Made by a program: the position numbers and the translations under genes. From contig CAJTUB010000001.1 of the NCBI GenBank assembly GCA_910579465.1, positions 372,001 to 436,000 of the forward strand: a stretch of 64,000 nucleotides of DNA, read 5' to 3'. The notes beneath the pieces were generated by a model, which was given only the letters and a program-made list of their open reading frames with translations, ran no database searches and was not told the origin of the DNA. The stretch's first letter is position 1. Every line of letters begins with the position of its first letter. Source of the stretch: an uncultured Lachnospiraceae bacterium. Its GTDB lineage: Bacteria; Bacillota; Clostridia; Lachnospirales; Lachnospiraceae. This document shows positions 7,243 through 16,699 of this stretch, one piece after another.

Positions 7243-9009
7243 ATGTTCAGATTACTGAAACATTTAAAAAAGCGGGAGTGGTTATTCGCTCTCTGCGCAG
7301 TGGTCTTTATTGTGGCCCAGGTATGGCTTGATTTGAAAATGCCCGACTACATGAATGCCATCACGCAAATCGCACAAGGCGGCATGAACGCCGAAACGGG
7401 TGTTCCTTATGAAATGTCCGATATCTGGGCAAACGGTGGATATATGCTGTTATGTGCCGTCGGAAGTATGATTTGCTCTATGATTACCAGCTTCTTTGTT
7501 GTGAGTATTGCGGCGGACTTTTCCGCACGGCTCCGGGAAACGCTTTACACAAAGGTGCAGGGCTTCTCTATGAGTGAAATCAACAAATTCAGCACGGCAT
7601 CCCTTATTACCCGTTCCACAAACGACGTGCAGCAGGTGCAGATGCTGATTACAATGGGCCTGCAGATGTTTATCAAAGCACCAATCACAGCGGTATGGGC
7701 AATTACAAAAATTGCGGGAAAACAGTGGCAATGGTCATTGGCAGTTGCCGTAGCAGTTGTCGTTCTGCTTTGTGGTATCAGCACCATTATGCTTCTTGTA
7801 ACAAAGAAGTTTAAAAAGATGCAGATGCTCACCGATAACTTGAATCAGGTGACACGTGAGAATTTAAGCGGTATCCGTGTTGTCCGCGCCTACAATGCGG
7901 AGGGTTTCCAGCAGAATAAGTTTGAAGCGGTCAATGACGATTTTACTAACACCAACCTGTTCACAGGCAGAGTGATGGCATCTATGAATCCGCTGATGTC
8001 CTTGGTTATGAACGGTATTTCCCTTGCAATTTATTGGATCGGCGCTTATATCATCAATGCGGCATCCATGATGGAATTTGCAGGCTTGTTTGGAGATATG
8101 GTCGTATTCATGTCATATGGTATGCAGATTATTTCCTCGTTTATGATGCTGGCTATGATGTTTATGATTGCTCCCCGTTCCCTGGTCAGCGCAAGGCGTA
8201 TCAATGAGGTCCTTGAAACAAAGGAACTGATTGAAGAAGGCAAAGGCGTCGGCAGGACCGCAGAAACAGGAACGGTGGAATTTAAGAACGTATATTTCCG
8301 TTATCCCGATGGAAACGAGAATGTTCTATCCGATATCTCCTTCAAGGCGAAAAGAGGTGACACCGTTGCCTTTATCGGTGCGACAGGCTGCGGCAAGTCC
8401 TCTGTCGTCAATCTTGTTTCAAGATTTTATGACGTAACCGGCGGAGAAGTGCTTGTGGACGGTCATAACGTCCGTGAATACCGAAAGAACGAGCTGGCAA
8501 AGAAAATCGGCTATGTATCGCAAAAGGCGGTATTATTCAGCGGCGATATCCGTTCCAACATTGACTTTGGCGATAACAATGCGGACGATGCCACCATCGG
8601 GAAAGCCATTGCGATTGCCCAAAGCAGTTCGTTTGTAGAGGCGCAAAAGGGCGGCGTTGACGGTAAGGTGGCACAGAACGGCACCAACTTTTCAGGCGGT
8701 CAGAAGCAGCGTCTTTCCATCGCCCGCGCCGTTGCCCGTGAAGCTGAGATTTATATTTTTGACGATACGTTCTCAGCCCTTGACTACAAGACAGACCGTG
8801 AACTCAGACAGGCGCTGAAAAATGAAATGAAAGATGCTACCTGCCTGATTGTTGCACAGCGTATCGGAACGATTATCGATGCAGACCTGATTCTGGTTAT
8901 TGAAAACGGCAGGGTGGTCGGTCAGGGTACGCATAAGGAACTATTGACAACTTGTGCGGCATATCAGGAGATTGCCCGCAGCCAGCTGAGTGAGGAGGAA
9001 TTGAAATGA
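7243..9009 (+). CDS. ABC exporter half-transporter, subunit 1
   Basis: A 588-residue half-transporter with an N-terminal six-helix type-1 exporter domain and a C-terminal ATPase. The ATPase shows Walker A (GATGCGKSS), the canonical signature FSGGQKQR and a Walker B ending FDD, with Asp where the catalytic Glu normally sits. This is the pattern of one subunit of a heterodimeric exporter (BmrCD/TM287-288 type) with one degenerate ATP site. The start at 7243 follows AAGGAAG; the upstream extension lacks similarity. The downstream partner overlaps by four bases. Likely a multidrug or lipid exporter under TetR control; cargo unknown. Confidence 0.92.
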   Translation: MFRLLKHLKKREWLFALCAVVFIVAQVWLDLKMPDYMNAITQIAQGGMNAETGVPYEMSDIWANGGYMLLCAVGSMICSMITSFFVVSIAADFSARLRETLYTKVQGFSMSEINKFSTASLITRSTNDVQQVQMLITMGLQMFIKAPITAVWAITKIAGKQWQWSLAVAVAVVVLLCGISTIMLLVTKKFKKMQMLTDNLNQVTRENLSGIRVVRAYNAEGFQQNKFEAVNDDFTNTNLFTGRVMASMNPLMSLVMNGISLAIYWIGAYIINAASMMEFAGLFGDMVVFMSYGMQIISSFMMLAMMFMIAPRSLVSARRINEVLETKELIEEGKGVGRTAETGTVEFKNVYFRYPDGNENVLSDISFKAKRGDTVAFIGATGCGKSSVVNLVSRFYDVTGGEVLVDGHNVREYRKNELAKKIGYVSQKAVLFSGDIRSNIDFGDNNADDATIGKAIAIAQSSSFVEAQKGGVDGKVAQNGTNFSGGQKQRLSIARAVAREAEIYIFDDTFSALDYKTDRELRQALKNEMKDATCLIVAQRIGTIIDADLILVIENGRVVGQGTHKELLTTCAAYQEIARSQLSEEELK

Positions 9010-10817
9010 GTGCACATAGACCCGGACCGGGCGCTCCCGGTATGGCAGTTTCCGGCAGAGCCAAAAATATGAAAAAAGCGCTTGGCGCATTAATAGGCTA
9101 CTGCCGTAAATATCTTGCCTTGATTCTGGCGGCTCTTATATTTGCTGCTGTTAGTGCGGTTCTCTCCGTGATCGGTCCCGACTACATCTCGGAGCTGACC
9201 GAAACGATTACGAACGGCATTTCGCCAATGGGTATTCATATTGATATGGATAAAATCACAGGCATCGCCGTGACACTTATTGTGATTTATGCCATCAGTA
9301 TGCTGCTCGGCTATCTGCAATCACTGATTATGACATATGTTTCCTGTAATGTCGGAAAGAAAATGAGAAGCGACATTACGAACAAGATTAACCGTATTCC
9401 GCTGAAATATTTTGACAGCCACAATCACGGCGACACGCTTTCCCGTGTAACCAACGATGTGGATTCCATCAGCCAGTCGCTGAATATGAGCATAGGTGCG
9501 CTCGTGTCGGCCCTTGCAACCCTGACAGGCTGTGTCGTTATGATGTTTGCAACAGAGTGGCGCATGGCGCTCACGGCAATTGCCGCTTCCCTTATTGGCT
9601 TTGTCGCAATGGGACTGGTTATGGGCAGATCCCAAAAGCACTTTGTGGAACGTCAGAACAGCCTTGCCGAAGTGAACGGTCATGTTGAAGAATACTATGC
9701 AGGACAGAATATTGTTCGTGCGTATAACTCCGAAGCCAAAGGCCTGGCAGCATTTAAGGAATCTAACGAAAAACTCCGCAGGCATACCTTCAAGGCAGAG
9801 TTCCTTTCCGGTCTTATGATGCCGATTATGTCATTTGTCGGTAATTTCGGATACGTTGCTGTCTGTATTGCCGGTGCGGCTCTCGCCTTTAACGGGACAA
9901 TCAATTTCTCTGTGGTTGTTGCCTTTATGATTTACATCCGTCTGTTTACTTCCCCTCTCGGCCAGATCGGACAGGGGTTCTCAAGCATTCAGTCCGCTGC
10001 CGCCGCAAGCGAGCGCGTAGCAGAGTTCCTTGAGGAAGAAGAGCTTTCCGATGAGTCTGATAAAAAAATGAAACTGAATACCGTGAAAGGCAATGTTACC
10101 TTCGACCATGTCAGCTTCGGATATCATCCTGACAAGACCATTATTCACGATTTTTCAGCTCAGGTGAAAGCAGGGAGTAAGGTTGCAATCGTTGGTCCTA
10201 CCGGTGCAGGAAAAACGACTATCGTTAATCTGCTGATGCGTTTTTATGAGCTGAATAAGGGCAAAATCACCGTTGACGGTACATCCCTTGCCGATATTAG
10301 CCGCGAGAATGTTCACGATATTTTCGGTATGGTGCTTCAGGACACCTGGCTTTTCGAGGGAACTGTCCGTGATAATCTGACCTATGGTAAAAAGGAAATT
10401 TCGGATGAAAGACTGCTTGACATCTGTAAGCAGTGCGGGCTGAAACATTTTATCGGCACTTTGCCGAACGGACTGGATACGGTCCTGAATGACACTGTCG
10501 CCATCTCCGCAGGACAGAAGCAGCTTCTTACGATTGCCCGTGCTATGGTAGAGGATGCGCCGATGCTGATTCTGGATGAAGCGACGTCCTCCGTTGATAC
10601 CCGTACGGAAGCAAAAATACAGAAGGCCATGGATGCCCTTACGGAAGGTAGAACGAGCTTTGTGATTGCACACCGTCTTTCCACCATTCGTGATGCAGAT
10701 ATGATTATTTATATGCGTGACGGCGATATCAAGGAAACCGGAACGCACGATGAATTGCTTGCAAAGAACGGTATGTATGCGGAGCTTTACAACAGTCAGT
10801 TTGTGACTGCTTCCTAA
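9006..10817 (+). CDS. ABC exporter half-transporter, subunit 2
   Basis: A 603-residue partner of the upstream half-transporter, beginning in the ATGA overlap at its stop. The membrane domain is followed by an ATPase with Walker A GPTGAGKTT, a changed signature ISAGQKQL (Ala for the first Gly) and a canonical Walker B LILDEA. In the dimer, this Walker B pairs with the canonical signature of subunit 1 to form the active site, while the Asp of subunit 1 and the altered signature here form the weak site. The first 20 residues are Gly/Pro-rich and precede the first helix. Confidence 0.92.
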   Translation: MSAHRPGPGAPGMAVSGRAKNMKKALGALIGYCRKYLALILAALIFAAVSAVLSVIGPDYISELTETITNGISPMGIHIDMDKITGIAVTLIVIYAISMLLGYLQSLIMTYVSCNVGKKMRSDITNKINRIPLKYFDSHNHGDTLSRVTNDVDSISQSLNMSIGALVSALATLTGCVVMMFATEWRMALTAIAASLIGFVAMGLVMGRSQKHFVERQNSLAEVNGHVEEYYAGQNIVRAYNSEAKGLAAFKESNEKLRRHTFKAEFLSGLMMPIMSFVGNFGYVAVCIAGAALAFNGTINFSVVVAFMIYIRLFTSPLGQIGQGFSSIQSAAAASERVAEFLEEEELSDESDKKMKLNTVKGNVTFDHVSFGYHPDKTIIHDFSAQVKAGSKVAIVGPTGAGKTTIVNLLMRFYELNKGKITVDGTSLADISRENVHDIFGMVLQDTWLFEGTVRDNLTYGKKEISDERLLDICKQCGLKHFIGTLPNGLDTVLNDTVAISAGQKQLLTIARAMVEDAPMLILDEATSSVDTRTEAKIQKAMDALTEGRTSFVIAHRLSTIRDADMIIYMRDGDIKETGTHDELLAKNGMYAELYNSQFVTAS

Positions 10818-10851
10818 AATAATGCAGGCTGTCAACAAAGGGCGTAAAAAA

Positions 10852-10886
10852 ACGGGGCTGTCGCATGAAGCGCAGCCCCGTATGTT
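10852..10886. terminator. Terminator between the exporter and the phage-like element
   Basis: ACGGGGCTG pairs with CAGCCCCGT across a 12-base loop, with A-run before and T-rich sequence after. It can serve both the exporter operon and the convergent endolysin gene. Confidence 0.8.
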
Positions 10887-10887
10887 T

Positions 10888-12036
10888 TTATGTTATTTTT
10901 TTGGAATATTGGTCAGATAAGGAGCTGTATCCTAAGATATCTTCATATACGACAAGCCCCCATGCTTTATTGTCCAAAATATGAAATTCTTTTTGATAAG
11001 GAATTGTACCAAGGCAGGGAAAAGAGATGCCTGCACCTGCCCGGATATTGAGTCCTGTTACATCAGTAACGCGTCTTTTTTCGAACGCATTCCTGTCTGT
11101 TTTCAATAAATAATCCCGGAATACCCATCCATAGGATATGGTATCGTTGACCATCGCTCTGGCATAAGCCCATCCGTCTGCCTGTTCCCTTGTTACAAGA
11201 ACATAGGATTTCTTTTTTAATACAGAGATAATGTTCTTCCTTGAAGCGCTGGAAGGCGATGTCCTGAAATTAACGTCAGTAGTAGTGATTGCCAGATAGG
11301 TATTCAGGGCAGAACCGCTTCGTTTTGTATAGCGTAAGCTAATCCATCCGTTCAATTCCTCACTATAGCCCCATCTGTCGTTTGACCTGCTGATATAAAC
11401 CATTTTGTTTTTGGAAATGGTTTTCACGATTTTACTTTTTGCATTTGCGTCAGCACGCACATTAAGCATAAAAGCCGTAACGGTCACAAAAAAGCCAGAG
11501 CCCTCACGGTCAGCCCCGCCCGGATGATTGATACCGTTATCAAGGACGACTGCGGTATGGGAGCCTTCATGTACCAGAATATCGCCGCGCTGTAGGTAGT
11601 CGGAAGAGGAGAGATAGTTTTTCTCCGTAAGCTGTTCCAGCTTTCCTGTGGCAAGCAATGCGTTCACCATATTTCCGGTATAAATGTCCTTGCTGACTTT
11701 GATACCGGCTGCATTTGCACATACGGAGACCAGGGAGCTGCAGTCACATTCACATAAGTTTTTAATTTCGTCCAGCTTAAAGGTATGTTGGACGGCTTCC
11801 CTGTATAGAGTAGTCCGGTTTCCCTGATTGTATCCGATTGCATCATTCAGGCATGCCTGCTCCATTGCAACAGCAATTTTTTCTGCAACAGTGCTGTCTT
11901 TTGGCCTTAATACGACATTCCAGCCTTCGTTGTACCAGTTTCCGATTATAACCTCCTTACCCGTGTTATCACCCGGTTTACCACCCCTTGCTTTTCCATG
12001 CTCATCCATTACGGCATGTCCGATTCTTACGGTCAC
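10888..12036 (-). CDS. Endolysin: NlpC/P60-like hydrolase with three SH3b-type domains
   Basis: A 382-residue lysin at the end of the element. The N-terminal 170 residues form a cysteine peptidase of NlpC/P60 type: Cys99 in CDCSSL and His160 in EGSHTAVVL are the expected catalytic pair. Three SH3b-like wall-binding repeats follow (about 180-240, 245-305, 315-375), each with a variant of LNVRADA/VNFRTSP/LNIRAGA. It starts with GTG after an AAGG site. Placement after a holin matches a lysis cassette: the holin makes the membrane permeable and the lysin cuts peptidoglycan peptides. No signal peptide is seen. Confidence 0.88.
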   Translation of the reverse strand: MTVRIGHAVMDEHGKARGGKPGDNTGKEVIIGNWYNEGWNVVLRPKDSTVAEKIAVAMEQACLNDAIGYNQGNRTTLYREAVQHTFKLDEIKNLCECDCSSLVSVCANAAGIKVSKDIYTGNMVNALLATGKLEQLTEKNYLSSSDYLQRGDILVHEGSHTAVVLDNGINHPGGADREGSGFFVTVTAFMLNVRADANAKSKIVKTISKNKMVYISRSNDRWGYSEELNGWISLRYTKRSGSALNTYLAITTTDVNFRTSPSSASRKNIISVLKKKSYVLVTREQADGWAYARAMVNDTISYGWVFRDYLLKTDRNAFEKRRVTDVTGLNIRAGAGISFPCLGTIPYQKEFHILDNKAWGLVVYEDILGYSSLSDQYSKKIT

Positions 12037-12063
12037 TGTAGTTCACGCCTTTCTTATGTAAAA

Positions 12064-12462
12064 TTATAGTTGTTCTTCAGAAAGTTTGATTTGATTTTGT
12101 TCCATAACGGTGCGTAACGTCTGAAGGGCAGTGTCAATTTCTTTGTCAATGAAATTTAATAACTCTTTCTGGTTTACCGCTTTTGACAGGATAGGATATT
12201 TTGCATAGATAGCATCAATGACCTGCGCCCTTTTTATTTCCCCTGCCATATTCCAGGCCTCGTAATCCTTTTCTGCCTCTGTTATTAGCTTTAAAACAGT
12301 ATTTGTAAACTGTTCCTTTGCAATTAAAATCTTTTCTTCCTCTGTTTTTGAGGCGTATGCCCTTACTTTTTTTATGATTGCTGCAATGAGACCGGAGATT
12401 ACTAAAATAGTAGTCCAGTTATCGTTTATCATCTGTAAAAAATTTTTAATTCCGTTCAACAT
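12064..12462 (-). CDS. Phage holin (LLH-type candidate)
   Basis: A 132-residue protein with one N-terminal hydrophobic segment (NWTTILVISGLIAAII) followed by a charged helical tail. This matches the phi-LLH holin pattern of one membrane helix plus a long cytoplasmic domain. I start at the ATG at 12462; a longer frame begins inside the upstream terminator and is less likely. It sits immediately before the endolysin. Its role would be timed permeabilisation of the membrane. The ribosome site is weak. Confidence 0.78.
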   Translation of the reverse strand: MLNGIKNFLQMINDNWTTILVISGLIAAIIKKVRAYASKTEEEKILIAKEQFTNTVLKLITEAEKDYEAWNMAGEIKRAQVIDAIYAKYPILSKAVNQKELLNFIDKEIDTALQTLRTVMEQNQIKLSEEQL

Positions 12463-12498
12463 AATATTCTTATTTAAAATCCTCGTATGAAATCGTAG

Positions 12499-12546
12499 TA
12501 AAAAAAGCAAAAAAGGGCTGCGCTTTTTGCAGCAGCCTCTTTTGCT
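12499..12546 (-). terminator. Terminator between tail-fibre genes and lysis genes
   Basis: On the minus strand a long stem (AGCAAAAGAGGCTGC with GCAGCCCTTTTTTGCT) ends in seven T residues. It should separate tail-fibre transcripts from the lysis pair and may make lysis expression depend on read-through. Confidence 0.85.
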
Positions 12547-12564
12547 TTATTCTAATAGCTTAGA

Positions 12565-12729
12565 TTATTCCAAGCTGTTGATAGTGGCAACAACCTCTGT
12601 AAACTCATCGTCGTTCATTCTGCCGGCGGCATAGTAGACTTCTGCCATCTCCATGATTCTTTCCTTCGTATAGGTTCTTTTCCCTGCCCTGTAATTCTTC
12701 GTTAATGTTATAATTAATCTGTAACCCAT
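12565..12729 (-). CDS. Small phage protein, 54 residues
   Basis: A short gene starting MGYRLIITLTKNYR. AAAGGA lies nine bases before the ATG, and the frame ends just before the terminator at 12546. Position between the tail-tip genes and the holin is like that of small XkdX-type proteins. No function is recognised. The start is chosen by ribosome-site spacing; an ATG three codons upstream is too close to the site. Confidence 0.65.
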   Translation of the reverse strand: MGYRLIITLTKNYRAGKRTYTKERIMEMAEVYYAAGRMNDDEFTEVVATINSLE

Positions 12730-12753
12730 AGCTTTCATTCCTTTCTGTCGTGT

Positions 12754-13095
12754 TTAATATTCAATTCCTAATTTTAAGAGAGATAATTCATAAAGAAGCT
12801 CTGCTTCGTGTTCGACGCTTTCTTCGTTTTCCTTTTTCAATTCTTCTATTGCTTCCTGCTCTGTCGGATTTGCATTGACTTCATTTCCGGTTTCCGCAGA
12901 ATAGAAGACTCCATCCTCGTAAATATCACCGATTCTGAGCGGATATCTTGTTGTATCTACTGCAATCGCAGATTCTCCGTACTGGATTCTGGCAAGCTGA
13001 CTTGCAATTTCATAATTGTCTGCAACAATCATATTTTCAATTTTGTAATTACTATCATGTTTTGATAGTAAACTAAATATCTGATTACACCACAT
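12754..13095 (-). CDS. Hypothetical tail-region protein
   Basis: A 113-residue protein beginning MWCNQIFSLL, with AAAGGAG seven bases upstream; the ATG 33 bases earlier has no ribosome site. The middle contains IRYPLRIGD-type text and ends in an acidic coiled coil (EQEAIEELKKEN). Proteins of this shape often follow the receptor-binding gene in Firmicute siphophages. Function not recognised. Confidence 0.65.
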   Translation of the reverse strand: MWCNQIFSLLSKHDSNYKIENMIVADNYEIASQLARIQYGESAIAVDTTRYPLRIGDIYEDGVFYSAETGNEVNANPTEQEAIEELKKENEESVEHEAELLYELSLLKLGIEY

Positions 13096-13115
13096 AGTGT
13101 TGTCTCCTTTCAAAA

Positions 13116-14042
13116 TTATCCTATCCATCGGATTATTACAATTCCTGATCCACCATTGTAGGAATTTTCAATATCGTGTACGGTACTTATGCCTTCTCCG
13201 CCGCCATCTCCTGTATTCGGACTTGGAGAGTCGACGCCAGCTGTAGAATATAACGTCCCTTGCTCTTCTTCCCACGCCCGTGTCGTACGTCCCTGTCCCT
13301 TCCCCGGAGTTCCATATTCTCCATATGTGTTTCCATTTTGTATAAGAATTGATTTCCCGCCGTCTTGTCCGTCAGAGCCACTAGAAGGAGAGTAGCATAT
13401 ACGATATTCTGTTGTTCCGTTGTTTGTGTAACCTTTTCCTCCGCAGCTTCCACCCGAACCTCCTGAAACTCCGGTTACATAATTGCTGGAAGAGTTCTTC
13501 TTTCCGCCCGTACCGCCGTTTGCTTCAACTAAAATCCCGGTAGAAGAGCGGACAACATAGGAAGAGCCTCCATCGCCTCCATTGGTGCAGTTATACTGGC
13601 TTGTACCTCCGCTTGCAGGAGAATTGTATAAGTATCCGGAGATTGTTCCCGCTGAACCTCCGGCGCCGACCGATATAAGAAGGTTTTCACCGGGAGTTAC
13701 GGAAATGGTAGCGGTTTTTGTATAACCTCCCGCGCCTGAACCTCCCCAATAGTTCTGGGTGATATATCCGCTTGAGTTAATCCACTGATAGCATCCTCCA
13801 GTTCCACCTCCGCCGCCTACACAGAATATGTCTACAGATGTTACCCCTGCTGGGACCGTAAAGTTTCCAGAAGCTGTAAATATTGACTGCTGTAGTGTTT
13901 CAGGGTTGAATATGAGCCTTGTCTTACCATCTATTACAACATATTCTTTTTTTATTTTTCTTGTTTTGCCGTCTATGACGGCATATTTGTTATTCACTTT
14001 TTTTGTTTTACCGTCTATTATAACATATTGATTTACTGCCAA
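13116..14042 (-). CDS. Glycine-rich receptor-binding tail protein
   Basis: A 308-residue tail-tip protein. The N-terminus holds three tandem copies of a VIDGKT(K/R) unit that look like a repeat-built attachment stalk. From about residue 60 a domain starting FTASGNFTVPAGVT leads into very Gly-rich sequence with GGGGG, GSGGSGG and GDGGGE tracts. This matches glycine-rich adhesin domains of tail fibres that fold as polyglycine sandwiches and bind the host surface. It starts with TTG after GGAGGG. It probably decides which cells are recognised. Confidence 0.78.
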   Translation of the reverse strand: MAVNQYVIIDGKTKKVNNKYAVIDGKTRKIKKEYVVIDGKTRLIFNPETLQQSIFTASGNFTVPAGVTSVDIFCVGGGGGTGGCYQWINSSGYITQNYWGGSGAGGYTKTATISVTPGENLLISVGAGGSAGTISGYLYNSPASGGTSQYNCTNGGDGGSSYVVRSSTGILVEANGGTGGKKNSSSNYVTGVSGGSGGSCGGKGYTNNGTTEYRICYSPSSGSDGQDGGKSILIQNGNTYGEYGTPGKGQGRTTRAWEEEQGTLYSTAGVDSPSPNTGDGGGEGISTVHDIENSYNGGSGIVIIRWIG

Positions 14043-14138
14043 GTTATTTTTCCCTCCATTCAAATAATGCAAAACACGGTATGGTTCCGCCCGGTGTTCT
14101 GGCTGAATTTGAAGTGTCCGGATGCCGCTGCATCCGGT

Positions 14139-14378
14139 TTATGTAGTTTCATTTTTATAGACGCTGATAATTGTCCCGTTTCCATAGGTAACAGAAGCAT
14201 TATCTCCCGGGTCTGTGTCAGAAACGATGATGTTTCTGTAATTGCCCATTGCTTCAGTCAATGTCCTGCCGTCAGGAAATTCCACCGTATCAGAGCTTGT
14301 CCACTCCGATTGTAATTTGTATCCTGTTTCTGTTTTCCTGTATCGCTTTGTTTTTAAAAAGCCAGATAAAATTCCCAT
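14139..14378 (-). CDS. Small tail-associated protein
   Basis: A 79-residue protein beginning MGILSGFLKTKRYRK, with a strong AGGAGG site. The body (GYKLQSEWTSS...TVEFPDGRTL) resembles small structural proteins placed between baseplate and fibre genes of Clostridia prophages. It may connect the fibre to the baseplate; this is inferred from position. Confidence 0.7.
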   Translation of the reverse strand: MGILSGFLKTKRYRKTETGYKLQSEWTSSDTVEFPDGRTLTEAMGNYRNIIVSDTDPGDNASVTYGNGTIISVYKNETT

Positions 14379-14413
14379 AAAACCTCCTTCAAAAATATGT
14401 GGTAGTTCAGCGA

Positions 14414-14719
14414 TTAGTAGGGTTTTATCCAGAACCTTTTGCTTCCCATTTCTTCCGAAGAGGGTTCTGTTATGGAATAAAACTCATCTGCTTCAGCTGA
14501 AGGTTTATTCAGCAAATAAACCTGTAGTTTCCTGAGTTTATTTTGTATTGTATTGAATACGGCCGCTGTAAATCCTTTTTTGTAATTGTTGCCGTTTAAA
14601 AAGGAAACGGATTCGTCATATAACTGATTCTGAATCAGTTCTCTGTGGCTGGTTACAATAGGAAGCTCGTCCGCGCCCATATCGCTATGAGGTATAAATT
14701 TTAAATCGTCTGTTGTCAT
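14414..14719 (-). CDS. Hypothetical tail protein
   Basis: A 101-residue protein with an AGGTG site. The helical middle (FTAAVFNTIQNKLRKLQVYLLNK) suggests a coiled oligomerisation segment. It lies in a tight run of tail-tip genes with no further motif visible. Confidence 0.68.
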   Translation of the reverse strand: MTTDDLKFIPHSDMGADELPIVTSHRELIQNQLYDESVSFLNGNNYKKGFTAAVFNTIQNKLRKLQVYLLNKPSAEADEFYSITEPSSEEMGSKRFWIKPY

Positions 14720-14751
14720 ATATCTGCACCTGTTTCTTGATTTCTTCTATG

Positions 14752-15084
14752 TCAATAATCCTGCAGCCAATAGCCGCCAGTGTCCTGGGTTTCGCCCGGC
14801 TGGCTTTCCGATACGATCGTGTCATGTGACAGGAGAGCAAACAATCCGGTGTTATAAAGCTCTTCCTCTAAAAGATTGATATAAGACGTATCGAGCATAT
14901 ACAGGGAAAGCAAAGCCTTGTTATCCTGGTACAGCTTGCCTGCCGCCGCAATATTCCCGTTTTGCATATATTGATTATACTGTGCAATGAGGGAACCGGC
15001 CGCGGCATCTACGTCCTTATGGTTTCCCGGAGCAATCAGCTCCTTTGGAAAGCTGCTTCCGAAGTTTCTTGAATAATTCATCAT
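14752..15084 (-). CDS. Hypothetical tail protein
   Basis: A 110-residue, largely helical protein preceded by a GGGGG-type site that could serve either of two adjacent ATGs. It lies nine bases after the 533-residue baseplate gene. The C-terminal GGYWLQDY is aromatic. It is part of the baseplate/fibre block; no family recognised. Confidence 0.68.
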   Translation of the reverse strand: MMNYSRNFGSSFPKELIAPGNHKDVDAAAGSLIAQYNQYMQNGNIAAAGKLYQDNKALLSLYMLDTSYINLLEEELYNTGLFALLSHDTIVSESQPGETQDTGGYWLQDY

Positions 15085-15093
15085 AAACCCCCT

Positions 15094-16695
15094 TTATAGT
15101 AATTTGAAATAAAATGGATAAAACCTATGCAGCGTTATAACGGAGGTTCCGTTTGAAAAATCGTTGGAAACGGATTTTACGATATAGTCGTGGGGCTCCG
15201 ATTCCTGCTGTTTTTGATAGGAAACCTTCACATTGACATCGAGCCACGGTATCATGGTAGTCGTAAGTGTAACGATGTCGTTTAAGCTGGAAGAGTTTTT
15301 ATTATAATATAGCGCGTTTTCTACTGCGACAGAATCAGACAGGATATGATCAAACTCATTTCCTGATTTTACGTCCAGGATTTCTCCGAGCCTCTGCACG
15401 GCAAAGGGATTTTCCTTTTCTACACGAAAAACAATATTGCTGCAGTTATATTTCTGCGAGAAGTAATCCTTTGTGTAAAAAGGGTCATTTTCATTATTGG
15501 TTAATACGCAGAGTGCATGAGGCTGGTAGGTGCCAAGAAAATCAGCGGCAAATTCATTGTCGCGATAGGTTATTTTGACACAATATAATTTGTTTGCTTC
15601 CATCGTACCTTCCGTAATATATTCGGTTTTGCCTTCCCGGTAAATCGGAATGGAAGCCAAGGTATTGATTCGCAGCTTTTGTGCCGGGAGAGAGGAGAGC
15701 GGTGCGGTGAACGCGATGATTTCCCCGTTCTGGTAGGACTGATACGAATCCAGGGTCAGGTTATAAACATTGGAGGTATACGTTGCAGCTTCACAGTACC
15801 GGTCAACCGAATAAACCTTTCCGAAAACCTCCGTAATGTTTTTCATATCGCTGATATGATAAGTAACAGATTCCGAGTTTTCCGCTACGATAATCTGCTG
15901 CAGGAAAGCATTATCGATTGTGACCGGGTCATGCTCGCAGCTCGGAATCATATGGAAGCAGAACGTGTTATATAAATCGTAATACATCTCACAGTTCGGG
16001 TATAAATCCCTTAGCTCCGTGAGGATATCGGAAACCGTACATCCCGCATGGAAGCTAAGCTCATAAGGAAGCTGGTTCCAATTCGGATAAGCCGTCCGAT
16101 AGGCCAGGTAATCCGTGTTATACTCAGGTAATCCGTAAAATTCCCCTAAGTCCTGGATAATATAATCCGTTATCCCGTTATCCTTCAAAACGCCTATGGT
16201 AGCGCCTTTGATTGTGACAGGGTGATTGTCTTCGTCCGTGACCGGTATGACGATGGTAGGCACCCCTCCGATTTGTCCGTTCCTGGTGCCGTCCAGCTTG
16301 GAAAACCAGTCGTTTAATTCCGTTGAAAGCGTATTGCTGCTTTCGTCATACGAGGTATTCGAAGAGGTAATGGTATAGGTCCCGCACTCGTACCATTTGT
16401 ATTCCTCGTTCCGTATATCGTACAGCCCGATTTGTACCTGGAAATCGTAACCAATCCATACCTCCAGCTTTTCTTCGATATGCTTTGAGCTATAGGTAGA
16501 ATCTAATTCCAAAACAAAGGTCAAGGTCCTGCGTATGGAGGAGCCGGCATCGATGCTATAGCTGCCGAAGCTGCTGATTCCCTCCAGCTCATCTATGATT
16601 TGTTTGTTCCGGTTCAATACGAAAAGCCTTGTCTTGTATCTGATATCATTCTGTAATAACAGAAGCTTATCCTTTTCCGTGATATTATATTTCAT
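15094..16695 (-). CDS. Baseplate/tail protein
   Basis: A 533-residue protein whose N-terminal 180 residues are beta-rich (LFVLNRNKQIIDELEG...WYECGTYTI), the pattern of siphophage baseplate hub or tail-associated proteins of the DUF5048 type. I start at 16695, with GGTGGTG upstream and overlap with the preceding gene's stop region. It belongs to a continuous tail block. A joining role between tube and fibres is inferred. No peptidase motif is seen. Confidence 0.72.
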   Translation of the reverse strand: MKYNITEKDKLLLLQNDIRYKTRLFVLNRNKQIIDELEGISSFGSYSIDAGSSIRRTLTFVLELDSTYSSKHIEEKLEVWIGYDFQVQIGLYDIRNEEYKWYECGTYTITSSNTSYDESSNTLSTELNDWFSKLDGTRNGQIGGVPTIVIPVTDEDNHPVTIKGATIGVLKDNGITDYIIQDLGEFYGLPEYNTDYLAYRTAYPNWNQLPYELSFHAGCTVSDILTELRDLYPNCEMYYDLYNTFCFHMIPSCEHDPVTIDNAFLQQIIVAENSESVTYHISDMKNITEVFGKVYSVDRYCEAATYTSNVYNLTLDSYQSYQNGEIIAFTAPLSSLPAQKLRINTLASIPIYREGKTEYITEGTMEANKLYCVKITYRDNEFAADFLGTYQPHALCVLTNNENDPFYTKDYFSQKYNCSNIVFRVEKENPFAVQRLGEILDVKSGNEFDHILSDSVAVENALYYNKNSSSLNDIVTLTTTMIPWLDVNVKVSYQKQQESEPHDYIVKSVSNDFSNGTSVITLHRFYPFYFKLL

Positions 16696-16699
16696 GTAA

